Assembly (NCBI RefSeq): GCF_902374955.1
Contig: NZ_CABKRX010000094.1
Coordinates: forward strand, 124,001 to 188,000
Direction of reading: 5' to 3'
Length of the DNA stretch: 64,000 nt
Source: Bacillus massilioanorexius
GTDB lineage: Bacteria > Bacillota > Bacilli > Bacillales > DSM-1321
Position numbers and translations under genes: made by a program. Each line of letters opens with the position of its first letter. Within the stretch, counting starts at the first letter, position 1. The notes under the pieces are model-generated. The model saw nothing but the letters and a program-made list of their open reading frames with translations. It was not told the origin of the DNA and did no database searches. Shown here piece after piece: positions 34,508-42,524 of this stretch.

Positions 34508-35431
34508 TTGTTAATAAAGCCAATGAAACTAAAAATGGGCGATACTGTTGGAATTATTTCACCTGCAAGTCCATGTGATGAAGAGAGTTTGCAAAAAGGA
34601 ATCGTGTATCTAGAAGGGTTAGGTCTAAGAGTCAAGCTCGGAAAAAATGTGTATAACCAATATGGGTATTTAGCTGGGCAGGATGAGGCTCGTTTGGCAG
34701 ATTTGCATAATATGTTTGCAGACAAACAAGTGAAGGGCATTTTTTGCTCGCGCGGAGGATATGGAACAGCTCGTATTGCAGCACAAATAGATTATCAAAT
34801 GATAGCTCGTAATCCGAAAATATTCTGGGGATACAGTGATATTACTTTTTTACATACAACTATAAGACAAAACAGTCAACTTGTTACATTTCATGGTCCG
34901 ATGATAGCTTCTGACATAGCAAAAGATGAATGGGATCGTATGTCTTCTTTTTATTTTGAACAAATATTTCATCAGGAAAAAATAGTATACGACGAAAAAA
35001 TTGCACCAATTGATGTCTTAGTTGAAGGCAGTGCTGAAGGTGAGCTCGTTGGTGGAAATCTTAGCTTGCTAGTATCTACTTTAGGTACATCCTATGAATT
35101 AGATACGAAAGGAAAAATTTTGTTTATTGAAGATATCGATGAGCAGCCTCGCTCTGTGGATCGTTTATTAAATCAATTGTTAATGGCGGGGAAACTTCAA
35201 GATATATCAGGCTTTGTAATCGGTGATTTTCATAATTGTAAGCCAAAACAAAAAGCGAAATCATTAACATTAGATCAAGTAATCTCTCATTATGTTCAAT
35301 TAGTCAATAAACCAACATTAAAAGGGTTAAAAATTGGACATTGTTTTCCTAATATCTCAATACCAATGGGAACGAGTGCCTCTATTAACACCGAAAAAAA
35401 GCAACTGATTATAGATAGTGGTCTTTCATAA
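34508..35431 (+). CDS. ykfA: LD-carboxypeptidase (muramoyltetrapeptide carboxypeptidase, YkfA-like)
   Basis: 307 aa S66 peptidase. It has GIISPASP near residue 15, FCSRGGYGTAR near 79 and the nucleophile-elbow motif FWGYSDITFLH near 108. The Glu-containing GELVGGNLSLL and LFIEDIDEQPRSVDR (near 178-220) and a C-terminal LKIGHCFPNISIPMG (His) complete the Ser-Glu-His set. It removes the terminal D-Ala from murein tetrapeptide in the cytoplasm, the first step of recycling. TTG 34508 is chosen because GGAGGTG lies 9 bases upstream; ATG 34523 is the alternative. It heads the ykfABC-like operon. Confidence 0.92.
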   Translation: MLIKPMKLKMGDTVGIISPASPCDEESLQKGIVYLEGLGLRVKLGKNVYNQYGYLAGQDEARLADLHNMFADKQVKGIFCSRGGYGTARIAAQIDYQMIARNPKIFWGYSDITFLHTTIRQNSQLVTFHGPMIASDIAKDEWDRMSSFYFEQIFHQEKIVYDEKIAPIDVLVEGSAEGELVGGNLSLLVSTLGTSYELDTKGKILFIEDIDEQPRSVDRLLNQLLMAGKLQDISGFVIGDFHNCKPKQKAKSLTLDQVISHYVQLVNKPTLKGLKIGHCFPNISIPMGTSASINTEKKQLIIDSGLS

Positions 35432-35443
35432 AGGGTGATATGA

Positions 35444-36526
35444 ATGATAATCAAACAAATTGAAACATTTACAATAACCGTTCCTTTGCGTAAACCCTTT
35501 AAAACTGCCTTGCGAACGGTCGTGTTAGCAGAATCGGTTATTGTGAAAATATCCTGTAATAATGGGGTCATTGGGTGGGGAGAAGCACCACCAACACATG
35601 TTATTACAGGTGAAAGTTTAGAAAGTATCAATGGGGCTATTCATAAAGTTTTAAAGCCTTTTCTTATGAATAAAAATATTTTACTATTTGAACCACTTTT
35701 TCAAGGAATGCATCAATTGTTAATTGGTAATAGTAGTGCAAAGGCAGCAATTGATATGGCTTTGTATGATTGTTTAGCACAACATAGTCAATTACCACTC
35801 TATCAATATTTAGGTGGTTATCGTGAACGAATTGAAACAGATTTTACAGTTAGTGTGAATAGTCCGAGAGAAATGGGAGATGATGCTGTACGCTTAGTTT
35901 CGGAGGGCTTTAATATTTTAAAAATTAAAGTAGGTAAAGATGAAATCCATACTGATTTAGCACGTATAAAGGAAATACGTCAGAGGGTAGGGCGTTCTGT
36001 TATTATTCGTTTAGATGCCAATCAAGGTTGGTCTACAAAGGAAGCAATCTCAATTATTCGTAAAATAGAAGATTTAGATTTAGGAATTGAACTCATTGAA
36101 CAGCCTGTCCATAAAGATGATAGAAGAGGACTGAAAACTGTTACTGATTCTGTAGATACATTGATTATGGCGGATGAAAGTGTCTTTTCTCCAAATGATG
36201 CTTTTGAAATCATACGTACAAGAAGCGCTGATTTAATAAATATTAAGCTTATGAAATCGGGTGGTATTTATAAAGCTAGTCTCATAAGTAAAATGGCAGA
36301 ACTATTTGGTATGGAATGTATGGTTGGTAGCATGATAGAGACAAAGCTTGGTATTACTGCGGCGGCTCATTTTGCGGCTAGTCAAAAGAATATTACAAGA
36401 TATGACTTTGATGCATCTTTATTGCTAGCTAAAGATCCTGTTAAGGGTGGTATTCAATTTAATGGAAAAACGATAAATTTTTTATCTGAATATGGGTTAG
36501 GTATTACACAGATAAACCACTCGTAG
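35444..36526 (+). CDS. ykfB: L-Ala-D/L-Glu dipeptide epimerase
   Basis: 360 aa enolase-superfamily protein. The Lys-x-Lys acid/base motif is in ILKIKVGKDE near 163. Metal ligands are in IRLDANQGW (Asp), IELIEQPV (Glu) and IMADESVF (Asp), and the opposite Lys is in INIKLMKSGGIYKA. The N-terminal lid includes VPLRKPFKTALRTV. It converts L-Ala-D-Glu from murein peptides into L-Ala-L-Glu for hydrolysis. It starts 12 bases after ykfA ends, with AAAGGGTGA before ATG 35444, and is followed 12 bases later by the NlpC/P60 gene, so all three form one operon. Confidence 0.94.
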   Translation: MIIKQIETFTITVPLRKPFKTALRTVVLAESVIVKISCNNGVIGWGEAPPTHVITGESLESINGAIHKVLKPFLMNKNILLFEPLFQGMHQLLIGNSSAKAAIDMALYDCLAQHSQLPLYQYLGGYRERIETDFTVSVNSPREMGDDAVRLVSEGFNILKIKVGKDEIHTDLARIKEIRQRVGRSVIIRLDANQGWSTKEAISIIRKIEDLDLGIELIEQPVHKDDRRGLKTVTDSVDTLIMADESVFSPNDAFEIIRTRSADLINIKLMKSGGIYKASLISKMAELFGMECMVGSMIETKLGITAAAHFAASQKNITRYDFDASLLLAKDPVKGGIQFNGKTINFLSEYGLGITQINHS

Positions 36527-36538
36527 GGAGGTAAGTCG

Positions 36539-37453
36539 ATGAGGCAAAAAAGGTGGTTAGTGAATGTACCAGTTGCAACTGTTTGGACAATGCCTGATCG
36601 CATTAGATTAATTGATGAAGAAGCCATATCAGCGACATGTAATATCGATAAATGGATAAGCCATTTAAATCAAACTCATCTACTAGATTTATGTAAGGAA
36701 AATAGGATTCAAACACAGGTATTATATGGTGATGAAGTTATAATTATTGATGAAACGAACAATTGGGTATCCGTTATTGTTCCTAGTCAATCCACTTCAA
36801 AACATAAAGAAGGTTATCCAGGTTGGATTCCGTTATCTCAGTTAGTTGAAGCAAACGAACATAATGTAGCTTGTGATAAGAGAGCCGTCATGATAAATGA
36901 CAATGCGAATTTAATATTTGAAAATGGCGAAAAGAGACAAGTTAGCTTTGCTACAGTTTTACCTATCATTAGTGAAAAGGAACATGATGTATTAATTGCA
37001 ACACCTACTAGTCGAGGATGGATTTCAAAAACAGATATAAAGATTTTTTCTTCTACGTCGAAAATTAAACCGACGAGTGGTGATAGCGTACTTTTGGATG
37101 CCGAAAAATTTTTGAAGTTGCCGTATTTTTGGGGTGGCACAAGTAGTTTTGGATATGACTGTTCTGGTTTTACATATTCAATGTGTCGTGCGAATGGTTT
37201 TGATATACCTAGAGATGCAGTAGATCAAGCAAAAAGTGGCAGTGAAGTTTCGCTAGATCAATTAAAACGAGGAGATTTGTTGTTTTTCGCCTATGAAAAA
37301 GGCAAGGGAAAAATTCATCATGTAGGTTTTTATTATGGAGAAGGTAGAATGATACATGCTCCGAAGACAGGGAAGTGTATTGAAGTAATTCAACTTCTTG
37401 GAAGTGAATATGAATACGAGTTATGTATAGCAAGAAGATATACGTATCAATAA
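36539..37453 (+). CDS. ykfC: γ-D-glutamyl-L-diamino acid endopeptidase, SH3-NlpC/P60 (YkfC-like)
   Basis: 304 aa. Two bacterial SH3 modules (about 1-95 and 100-165, with ATVWTMPDRIRL, DEVIIIDETNNWVSVIVP and PGWIPLSQL) precede an NlpC/P60 cysteine peptidase domain. Catalytic Cys is in FGYDCSGFTYSM near 203 and His in IHHVGFYYGEGRMIHAPKTG near 260-275. There is no signal peptide, so it acts in the cytoplasm, cutting γ-D-Glu-diaminopimelate bonds of imported murein peptides that keep L-Ala. GGGAGGTAAG precedes ATG 36539. The order ykfA-ykfB-ykfC matches B. subtilis; the OppF-like ykfD is missing, perhaps because the full opp operon lies 8 kb away. Confidence 0.92.
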   Translation: MRQKRWLVNVPVATVWTMPDRIRLIDEEAISATCNIDKWISHLNQTHLLDLCKENRIQTQVLYGDEVIIIDETNNWVSVIVPSQSTSKHKEGYPGWIPLSQLVEANEHNVACDKRAVMINDNANLIFENGEKRQVSFATVLPIISEKEHDVLIATPTSRGWISKTDIKIFSSTSKIKPTSGDSVLLDAEKFLKLPYFWGGTSSFGYDCSGFTYSMCRANGFDIPRDAVDQAKSGSEVSLDQLKRGDLLFFAYEKGKGKIHHVGFYYGEGRMIHAPKTGKCIEVIQLLGSEYEYELCIARRYTYQ

Positions 37454-37579
37454 ATCCATAAATTATCTTGGAGATGTTTGATAGACAAATTTTATGGGTA
37501 ATAATTTATATATCTGTTTACTAATAGAGTTATCCAGTTAGAAACAGTCTAAAATACATAATAATGAGGTGGACTACTT

Positions 37580-37870
37580 ATGAGCATTAATGATGAAATG
37601 AAAAAAGTATTATTAGCGGGAATAGGTGCAATTGCAACAACTCTAGAAAAATCCGAAGAAATGGTAGATTCACTAATTAAAAAAGGTGAAATAACTGTTG
37701 AACAAGGAAAAGTACTAAATGAAGAGTTAAAAAGAAATGTGAAAGAAAAAGAGAAAAGTGAAGAAGAAGTAGATGAAAAACCAATTGATCAATTATTAAG
37801 CAAGCTAGATTCCTTAAGTGAGGAGGAAATTGCTGTTCTTAAAACAAAATTAGCTGAAATGGAGAAATAG
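37580..37870 (+). CDS. Phasin-like small coiled-coil protein
   Basis: 96 aa. A short hydrophobic helix at 8-20 (VLLAGIGAIATTLEKSEEMVDSLIKKGEITVEQG) is followed by a highly charged tail rich in Glu and Lys and a C-terminal helix (LDSLSEEEIAVLKTKLAEMEK). This is the small 'phasin family / PhaF-like' type found next to UbiB kinases. No PHA granule genes are present here, so the name says little about function. It ends 2 bases before the UbiB gene and has GAGGTGG upstream, so the two are cotranscribed and presumably act together at the membrane. Confidence 0.75.
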   Translation: MSINDEMKKVLLAGIGAIATTLEKSEEMVDSLIKKGEITVEQGKVLNEELKRNVKEKEKSEEEVDEKPIDQLLSKLDSLSEEEIAVLKTKLAEMEK

Positions 37871-37872
37871 AA

Positions 37873-39486
37873 ATGAAGAAGCAGCAGAGTAATCATCATA
37901 AACATGTAGATACTTCCGCTGTTCGATTAAGAGAAATTTTAGAAGTTCTTAGCCGTCATAATATCATTCATGGTGTTACACCTGAAAAATTACGATCAAT
38001 TTTAGAAGATTTAGGTCCTTCATATGTTAAGATTGGTCAGATTATGTCTATGAGATCAGATATGCTTCCACAAGCTTATTGCGATGAACTTGTGAAACTT
38101 CGAACAGATGTAAAGCCAATTGAATTTTCAAAAGTGATTGAATTGGTTGAACAAGAATATGGCGTTTCTATACAAGAGGTTTTTCCAATCATTGAGGAAA
38201 AGCCTCTTGGTTCTGCTTCAATTGCTCAGGTGCATCCAGTTGTGTTGAAAAATGGAAATCGTGCAGTAGTTAAAGTGCAACGGCCTGGAATTAAAGAAGT
38301 CATGGCGCAAGATATCGCTTTAATGAGGAAAGCTGCAAAAATTTTAGATTTAATTGAAGTAACAGGTGATGTTATTGATTTTAAACAAGTAATAGAGGAA
38401 ATGTGGTATGTTTCTCAACAGGAAATGGATTTTCTTTTAGAAGCTTATAATTGTAAAGAGTTAACACAACTAAACTCAGGTATTGCCTATGTTACATTTC
38501 CGAAGATTGAAGATAATTTGACAACATCTAGAGTGTTAGTTATGGAATATATAGAAGGAGTTCAAATTGACCAAATTGAACAGTTAGAGCAGTTGGGCTA
38601 TGATTTAAACGAGATTGGAACGAAGCTCGCAGAGAATTACATAAAGCAAGTACTAGATGATGGTTTTTTTCATGCTGATCCACATCCAGGAAACATATGG
38701 ATAAGAAATGGTAAGATAGTATGGCTTGATTTAGGTATGGTGGGAAAGCTTAATGAACAAGATAAAGCTTTATTTGAAAATGCACTTATTGCGATTGTCA
38801 ATCGAGATGCAAATGAATTAAAAGATGTGATTTTACAGCTAGGTACCTTAAAAGGAAAAGTGAATCATGCGAATTTATATGAAGATGTTGAACAATTATT
38901 AAACAAGTATGGTGATATGAATTTTGGTGCTTTGAATTTAGGCGAAATGGTTCAAGAGATAATAGATGTGTGCAATCGTAATGGAATTTCAACTCCGTCA
39001 AGAATAACTATGCTTGCAAGAGGGGTCATGACAATCGAAGGTGTACTTAGCTTTTGTTGTCCTGATGTGAATTTTATTCAGATAGCTGCCAGCCATATTA
39101 CATCAAAACTTTTTCAAAAAAAGGATTTAAAAAAAGAAATGCAACAATCAGCCCGCACAATGTATATGATGGCTAAAAAATCAATGGACATCCCTTCACA
39201 AATTTCTGATTTACTAAAGATGTTAATAAAAGGTCAATCTAAAGTGAATTTAGATGTCACTGGAGCAGAAGAACCGATAAAACAAATTGATCATATGGTC
39301 GATAAAGTCATCATTTGTATTATTAGTGCTTCATTACTAATTGGATCCAGTTTGATAAGTACAACAAATATGAAACCACAAATTCTAGATATCCCACTTT
39401 TTGGAATCTTGGGCTTTTTCGCTTCAACTGGTTTGGGTATTTGGTTATTGTATGGAATTTTAAAGAGATGGAGAAAGAATAAGTAA
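37873..39486 (+). CDS. AarF/UbiB-family atypical kinase
   Basis: 537 aa. The family's KxGQ motif appears in SYVKIGQIMSMRSDMLP near 52-58 and the Ala-rich replacement of the Gly loop in PLGSASIAQVHPV near 112. The catalytic part includes FFHADPHPGNIWIRNG (near 266) and VWLDLGMVG (metal-binding D-L-G). Two C-terminal membrane helices (about 475-495 and 505-530) anchor it. UbiB/ADCK proteins support isoprenoid-quinone synthesis or distribution, probably as ATPases in lipid handling. In a menaquinone-using Bacillaceae the exact role is unknown. It is cotranscribed with the phasin-like gene. Confidence 0.9.
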   Translation: MKKQQSNHHKHVDTSAVRLREILEVLSRHNIIHGVTPEKLRSILEDLGPSYVKIGQIMSMRSDMLPQAYCDELVKLRTDVKPIEFSKVIELVEQEYGVSIQEVFPIIEEKPLGSASIAQVHPVVLKNGNRAVVKVQRPGIKEVMAQDIALMRKAAKILDLIEVTGDVIDFKQVIEEMWYVSQQEMDFLLEAYNCKELTQLNSGIAYVTFPKIEDNLTTSRVLVMEYIEGVQIDQIEQLEQLGYDLNEIGTKLAENYIKQVLDDGFFHADPHPGNIWIRNGKIVWLDLGMVGKLNEQDKALFENALIAIVNRDANELKDVILQLGTLKGKVNHANLYEDVEQLLNKYGDMNFGALNLGEMVQEIIDVCNRNGISTPSRITMLARGVMTIEGVLSFCCPDVNFIQIAASHITSKLFQKKDLKKEMQQSARTMYMMAKKSMDIPSQISDLLKMLIKGQSKVNLDVTGAEEPIKQIDHMVDKVIICIISASLLIGSSLISTTNMKPQILDIPLFGILGFFASTGLGIWLLYGILKRWRKNK

Positions 39487-40102
39487 TAGATTAAGAATTT
39501 AATCAGATTAGAGTTGAATATTATGTTAGCTCAATCCGTTTTTCCATTTGTTAAGAGACTTTATAAACTACGCTATCCTTTTAATGAATACATAAGAAGT
39601 ATGATTAATCATTATTACATTTTATGAAGTAAAACATTTGAAAAGACGTTTAAAAAATGATCAGAAGCCATTTTTTAAACGTCTTATTTTTGTGTCGCTT
39701 AATTATTAGTTTGTGATGATTCTTATGCTAGTTTCCGGAACTTTGTTGCTATTAATAAGGAATCAGTTTAAGCTGAATTTTGCTCTAGGATGTTCTCTAT
39801 CCAGCGAAGCGGGCGGTTAGACATTCTAGGCACTTAGTTTCTATGTGATTCTTATCTTACAATCCAAAATAATCCGACCTATTTTATCCACTGTTTTTAT
39901 GCGCAGATCGTATAAAAAAGCATTAATTTTCTTTGAAAATAGCCATTTTTTACAAAGAAGTGCATGAATTGGATCCATTTTCGACAATGAAGCTTATATC
40001 TGATTTGTTTGAAAAAGGATTTTATGGAAAATAAAACGAGGTGAAGGTAATATTAGAAAGAGTTATTTTTTATAAATATTAAGAGGAAGGGGTGTCAAAA
40101 AA
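39487..40102. other. Intergenic region with a decayed family-A repeat
   Basis: 616 bases. After the terminator at 39643-39690, about 39760-39850 reads, on the reverse strand, CCCGCTTCGCTGGATAGAGA then ACATCCTAGAGCAAAATTCAGC, an eroded version of the GCGAGCATCTTGGA repeat core. The rest shows no coding potential I could support. Confidence 0.5.
39643..39690 (+). terminator. Strong terminator downstream of UbiB gene
   Basis: AAGACGTTTAAAAAATG (39643-39659) and CATTTTTTAAACGTCTT (39669-39685): a perfect 17-bp stem with a 9-nt loop and a following ATTTTT tail. It is 157 bases after the stop codon. Confidence 0.85.
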
Positions 40103-40822
40103 ATGCATTCTTTTATCGTTGTACGAGGAGATATAATATCAATTATTGCCAACATAATTGCATGGGGTATCATTATCTTTTTAGCGTTTCGAATATATAT
40201 AAAACAAGATTTAAAGCCAAAAATTTGGGGGATTTTAATAGTTTTCATAGTGGGACTTTTTTCGTTTTCTTTTAATTTTTCGATAATAAATCAATCATTA
40301 AAACTTGCTCTATTACCTCTAGGTGTATGGATTTTAGCATGGGTATTTAAATCAAGGAAAGCGCAGTGGGATTTATATAGACAGTACGCTTGGTTGGGGT
40401 TTTTTGCGAACTATTTTTTATTACTTGCAAGTGTTTTAGCCATATTTCTTTTTCAGCAAATATATGTAGAAAATAAGCCAACGACTTATATATCAAATAT
40501 TGATCATGCGAATATAGTGCCTATTCATCCGACAGCTAAAAATGTATCGATAGATAAGGAGAAGTTACAGAAGTATAAATATTCTTTAAAATTGGCAGAA
40601 ATACGTGCAGAAGAATGGCGATTAAACACGATTTTGAATGTAGAAACAAATATGCGTAAAGAAAAGTTTCCTTATCAACTATTGGGGATTTCTTCTAAAT
40701 GGGGTAGTGGTATAAAAACGGTGATATATGTAGAAAAGGATGGGAAAGGACTACTAATATCAACTCCTTTACATCAATATTATTTCCGCTCCAAACATTC
40801 TTTTTTGAAGGAGGGGGAGTAG
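40103..40822 (+). CDS. Hypothetical membrane protein
   Basis: 239 aa. Four to five hydrophobic helices fill residues 10-120 (ISIIANIIAWGIIIFLAFRIYI, GILIVFIVGLFSFSF, ALLPLGVWILAWVF, FFANYFLLLASVLAIFLFQ). They are followed by a soluble half of about 120 residues with …NIVPIHPTAKNVSIDKEKLQKYKYSLKLAEIRAEEWRLN… and a β-rich end (KTVIYVEKDGKGLLISTPLHQYY). No family is recognised. GAGGAAGGGG precedes ATG 40103. It ends 1 base before the next gene, so the two form an operon. The layout (membrane part plus outer domain) suggests a sensor or assembly factor, but this is a guess. Confidence 0.7.
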   Translation: MHSFIVVRGDIISIIANIIAWGIIIFLAFRIYIKQDLKPKIWGILIVFIVGLFSFSFNFSIINQSLKLALLPLGVWILAWVFKSRKAQWDLYRQYAWLGFFANYFLLLASVLAIFLFQQIYVENKPTTYISNIDHANIVPIHPTAKNVSIDKEKLQKYKYSLKLAEIRAEEWRLNTILNVETNMRKEKFPYQLLGISSKWGSGIKTVIYVEKDGKGLLISTPLHQYYFRSKHSFLKEGE

Positions 40823-40823
40823 G

Positions 40824-41573
40824 ATGAGACAAAGCAAAACTCGGAGTGCAGCTATTATCATAATATCCATTGTAATATTGGGGCTGTTATTTTGGTTAAT
40901 TCCTACAAAGCCTGGAGAAATGCTGTCTAATAAGAAATTGATAGATATGATCCATGCCGTTGTACCAGAATTAGAAGATAGTGATATTCAAGATGTCATC
41001 TATGTGGATGATAAACATGTTTTCGTTCCGTTCACAACAAAAGGAAACCAGTATGGTATAAGTTGCTGGGTTTGGAAAAAACATAAATGGAACCTTACTT
41101 TAGTAGATTCCTCGGGGGAACCAAGGATATGGAAGTTAGATCCCAATGATCCGTCAAGTTTTCATTTAATATGGAACTTAAATCCTAAATATCCAATCAA
41201 TGAAATACATTATTATTTCATTCGAGATAGATGGTTTGTAAGAGAGGGAAATGTTGAAAAGTATTTTCCTAGAATTCAATTAGAGCATAAAATGAATTTT
41301 AAATCTAATTCATATGGAGCTTTACAATTTGCTGATAAATGGTCATCGGTTATGGGCACTTTAGCTGAAACAAAATCTTCTGATACGAATGATGCCATTC
41401 TCGATGATTTTCTTTTTAATGAAGATGCTAATATGGTAGAATTTGGTTGGATACCTTATAATCATTTAGGAACGAGTGACATATTAGAAGAATCTTTAGC
41501 GGGTTATAGTTTTAGAGAGGGTAGTGAAGAATTTGAACTTGTAAAGCAACTAACGGAAGCTGAAATCGAATAA
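40824..41573 (+). CDS. Hypothetical membrane-anchored protein
   Basis: 249 aa. One N-terminal membrane anchor (about 10-26, AAIIIISIVILGLLFWLIP) is followed by an exported domain rich in Trp and β-strand-like stretches (GISCWVWKKHKWNLTLVDSSGEPRIWKLD, IHYYFIRDRWFVREGNVEK), ending in a long acidic tail. The family is not recognised. GGAGGGGGAG overlaps the upstream gene's end and gives a very strong ribosome site for ATG 40824. Tight coupling with the polytopic protein upstream suggests that the pair forms one complex at the cell surface. Confidence 0.7.
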   Translation: MRQSKTRSAAIIIISIVILGLLFWLIPTKPGEMLSNKKLIDMIHAVVPELEDSDIQDVIYVDDKHVFVPFTTKGNQYGISCWVWKKHKWNLTLVDSSGEPRIWKLDPNDPSSFHLIWNLNPKYPINEIHYYFIRDRWFVREGNVEKYFPRIQLEHKMNFKSNSYGALQFADKWSSVMGTLAETKSSDTNDAILDDFLFNEDANMVEFGWIPYNHLGTSDILEESLAGYSFREGSEEFELVKQLTEAEIE

Positions 41574-41706
41574 GTTTATGTAGAATAATTATTACGTATC
41601 TACCCTTAAATATTGCGCAATTTTCAAATTATTGTTGTGTCATTCCTTTTTCCTATGTATAATTCTTCAAATATAAGGAGGAATTGAAATGAATAAATGA
41701 ATCCGA

Positions 41707-42336
41707 TTGATTAGATTGATATTTGGATTGTTCTTGTTTGCCATCGGATCTGTATGTGTGATGAATAGCCGTTTAGGCTATGGTCCTTGGGAATTGTTTC
41801 AATCCGGTCTTACTAATATCATACCGTTAACAATAGGTGAAGCGACGATTTTAGTAAGCGTGGTTATTGTTGGAATTATACTTTTATTAAGAGAAACGAT
41901 AGGTATTGGAACGCTAGCTAATATGGCATTTATAGGTGTCTTTATGGATATTATACTATCACTTAAGTTGATACCATTTGGTAATAGCTTTTTAAGTGGA
42001 CTTTGCTTGCTTGTAATAGGACTTTTTATAATTGCGTTTGGAAGTTTTTTTTATATAAGCTCTGGATTTGGAACAGGTCCACGTGATTCACTTATGGTTG
42101 CAATTAGGAGAAGAACAGGGCTTTCAATCTGGGTTAGTCGGGGAATTCTTGAATCCTCCGCGGCATTAGCTGGTTGGCTATTGGGTGGTCCATTAGGAAT
42201 AGGTACAGTGTTGACGGCATTTTTACTAGGATTCTGTTTGCAGCTAGTTTTTCAATTATTTTCCTTTGAACCCACGTCAATCAACCACGAAAGTATTAAG
42301 ACGACCATACAAATACAAAGAAAAAGTCATTTATAA
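41707..42336 (+). CDS. YczE/YyaS/YitT-family membrane protein, with a stop at codon 4
   Basis: 209 aa from TTG 41707, five to six helices. Family features are RLGYGPWELFQSGLTNIIPLTIGEATILV and SSGFGTGPRDSLMVAIRRRTG, including the repeated G-x-G-P motif. The only good ribosome site (AAGGAGGAA) serves ATG 41689, in the same frame; that frame then reads M-N-K-TGA-I-R-L-I-R-L. TGA is a single-base change from TGG (Trp). The native protein probably began at 41689, and the gene is now either broken or rescued by restart at TTG 41707, 7 bases after the stop. Function is unknown; YczE is linked to surfactin production in B. subtilis. Confidence 0.7.
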   Translation: MIRLIFGLFLFAIGSVCVMNSRLGYGPWELFQSGLTNIIPLTIGEATILVSVVIVGIILLLRETIGIGTLANMAFIGVFMDIILSLKLIPFGNSFLSGLCLLVIGLFIIAFGSFFYISSGFGTGPRDSLMVAIRRRTGLSIWVSRGILESSAALAGWLLGGPLGIGTVLTAFLLGFCLQLVFQLFSFEPTSINHESIKTTIQIQRKSHL

Positions 42337-42474
42337 TGATGAAAAGGCTGTTTTCGCTTTCCTTGGGTCTCACCAGTCTTGCTGTTCTTGCATGAATCTC
42401 AATCCCATTCGCTACATTATACGAGCTATATTTACAGAATGTATTTAATAGAAAAAGCTTGAATAATAAAAAAC

Positions 42475-42523
42475 AAAAAGCTCATATGCACGGAAATAAG
42501 CGATCCTTGCATATGAGCTTTTT
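42475..42523. terminator. Bidirectional terminator between YczE-like gene and feoB
   Basis: AAAAAGCTCATATGCA (42475-42490) and TGCATATGAGCTTTTT (42508-42523) form a perfect 16-bp stem with A/T runs at both feet, 2 bases from the feoB stop. Confidence 0.9.
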
Positions 42524-42524
42524 C

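Noticed and set aside
34258..34740. 160-codon reverse ORF
   Set aside because: Its first part is antisense to the LD-carboxypeptidase gene. The last 74 codons might be a remnant but have no ribosome site or known family.
30970..41700. Reassigned stop codons as an explanation for the in-frame TAA and TGA
   Set aside because: Many intact genes in the window end in TAA or TGA (M20 hydrolase, nnr and oppC among others), so the code is standard.
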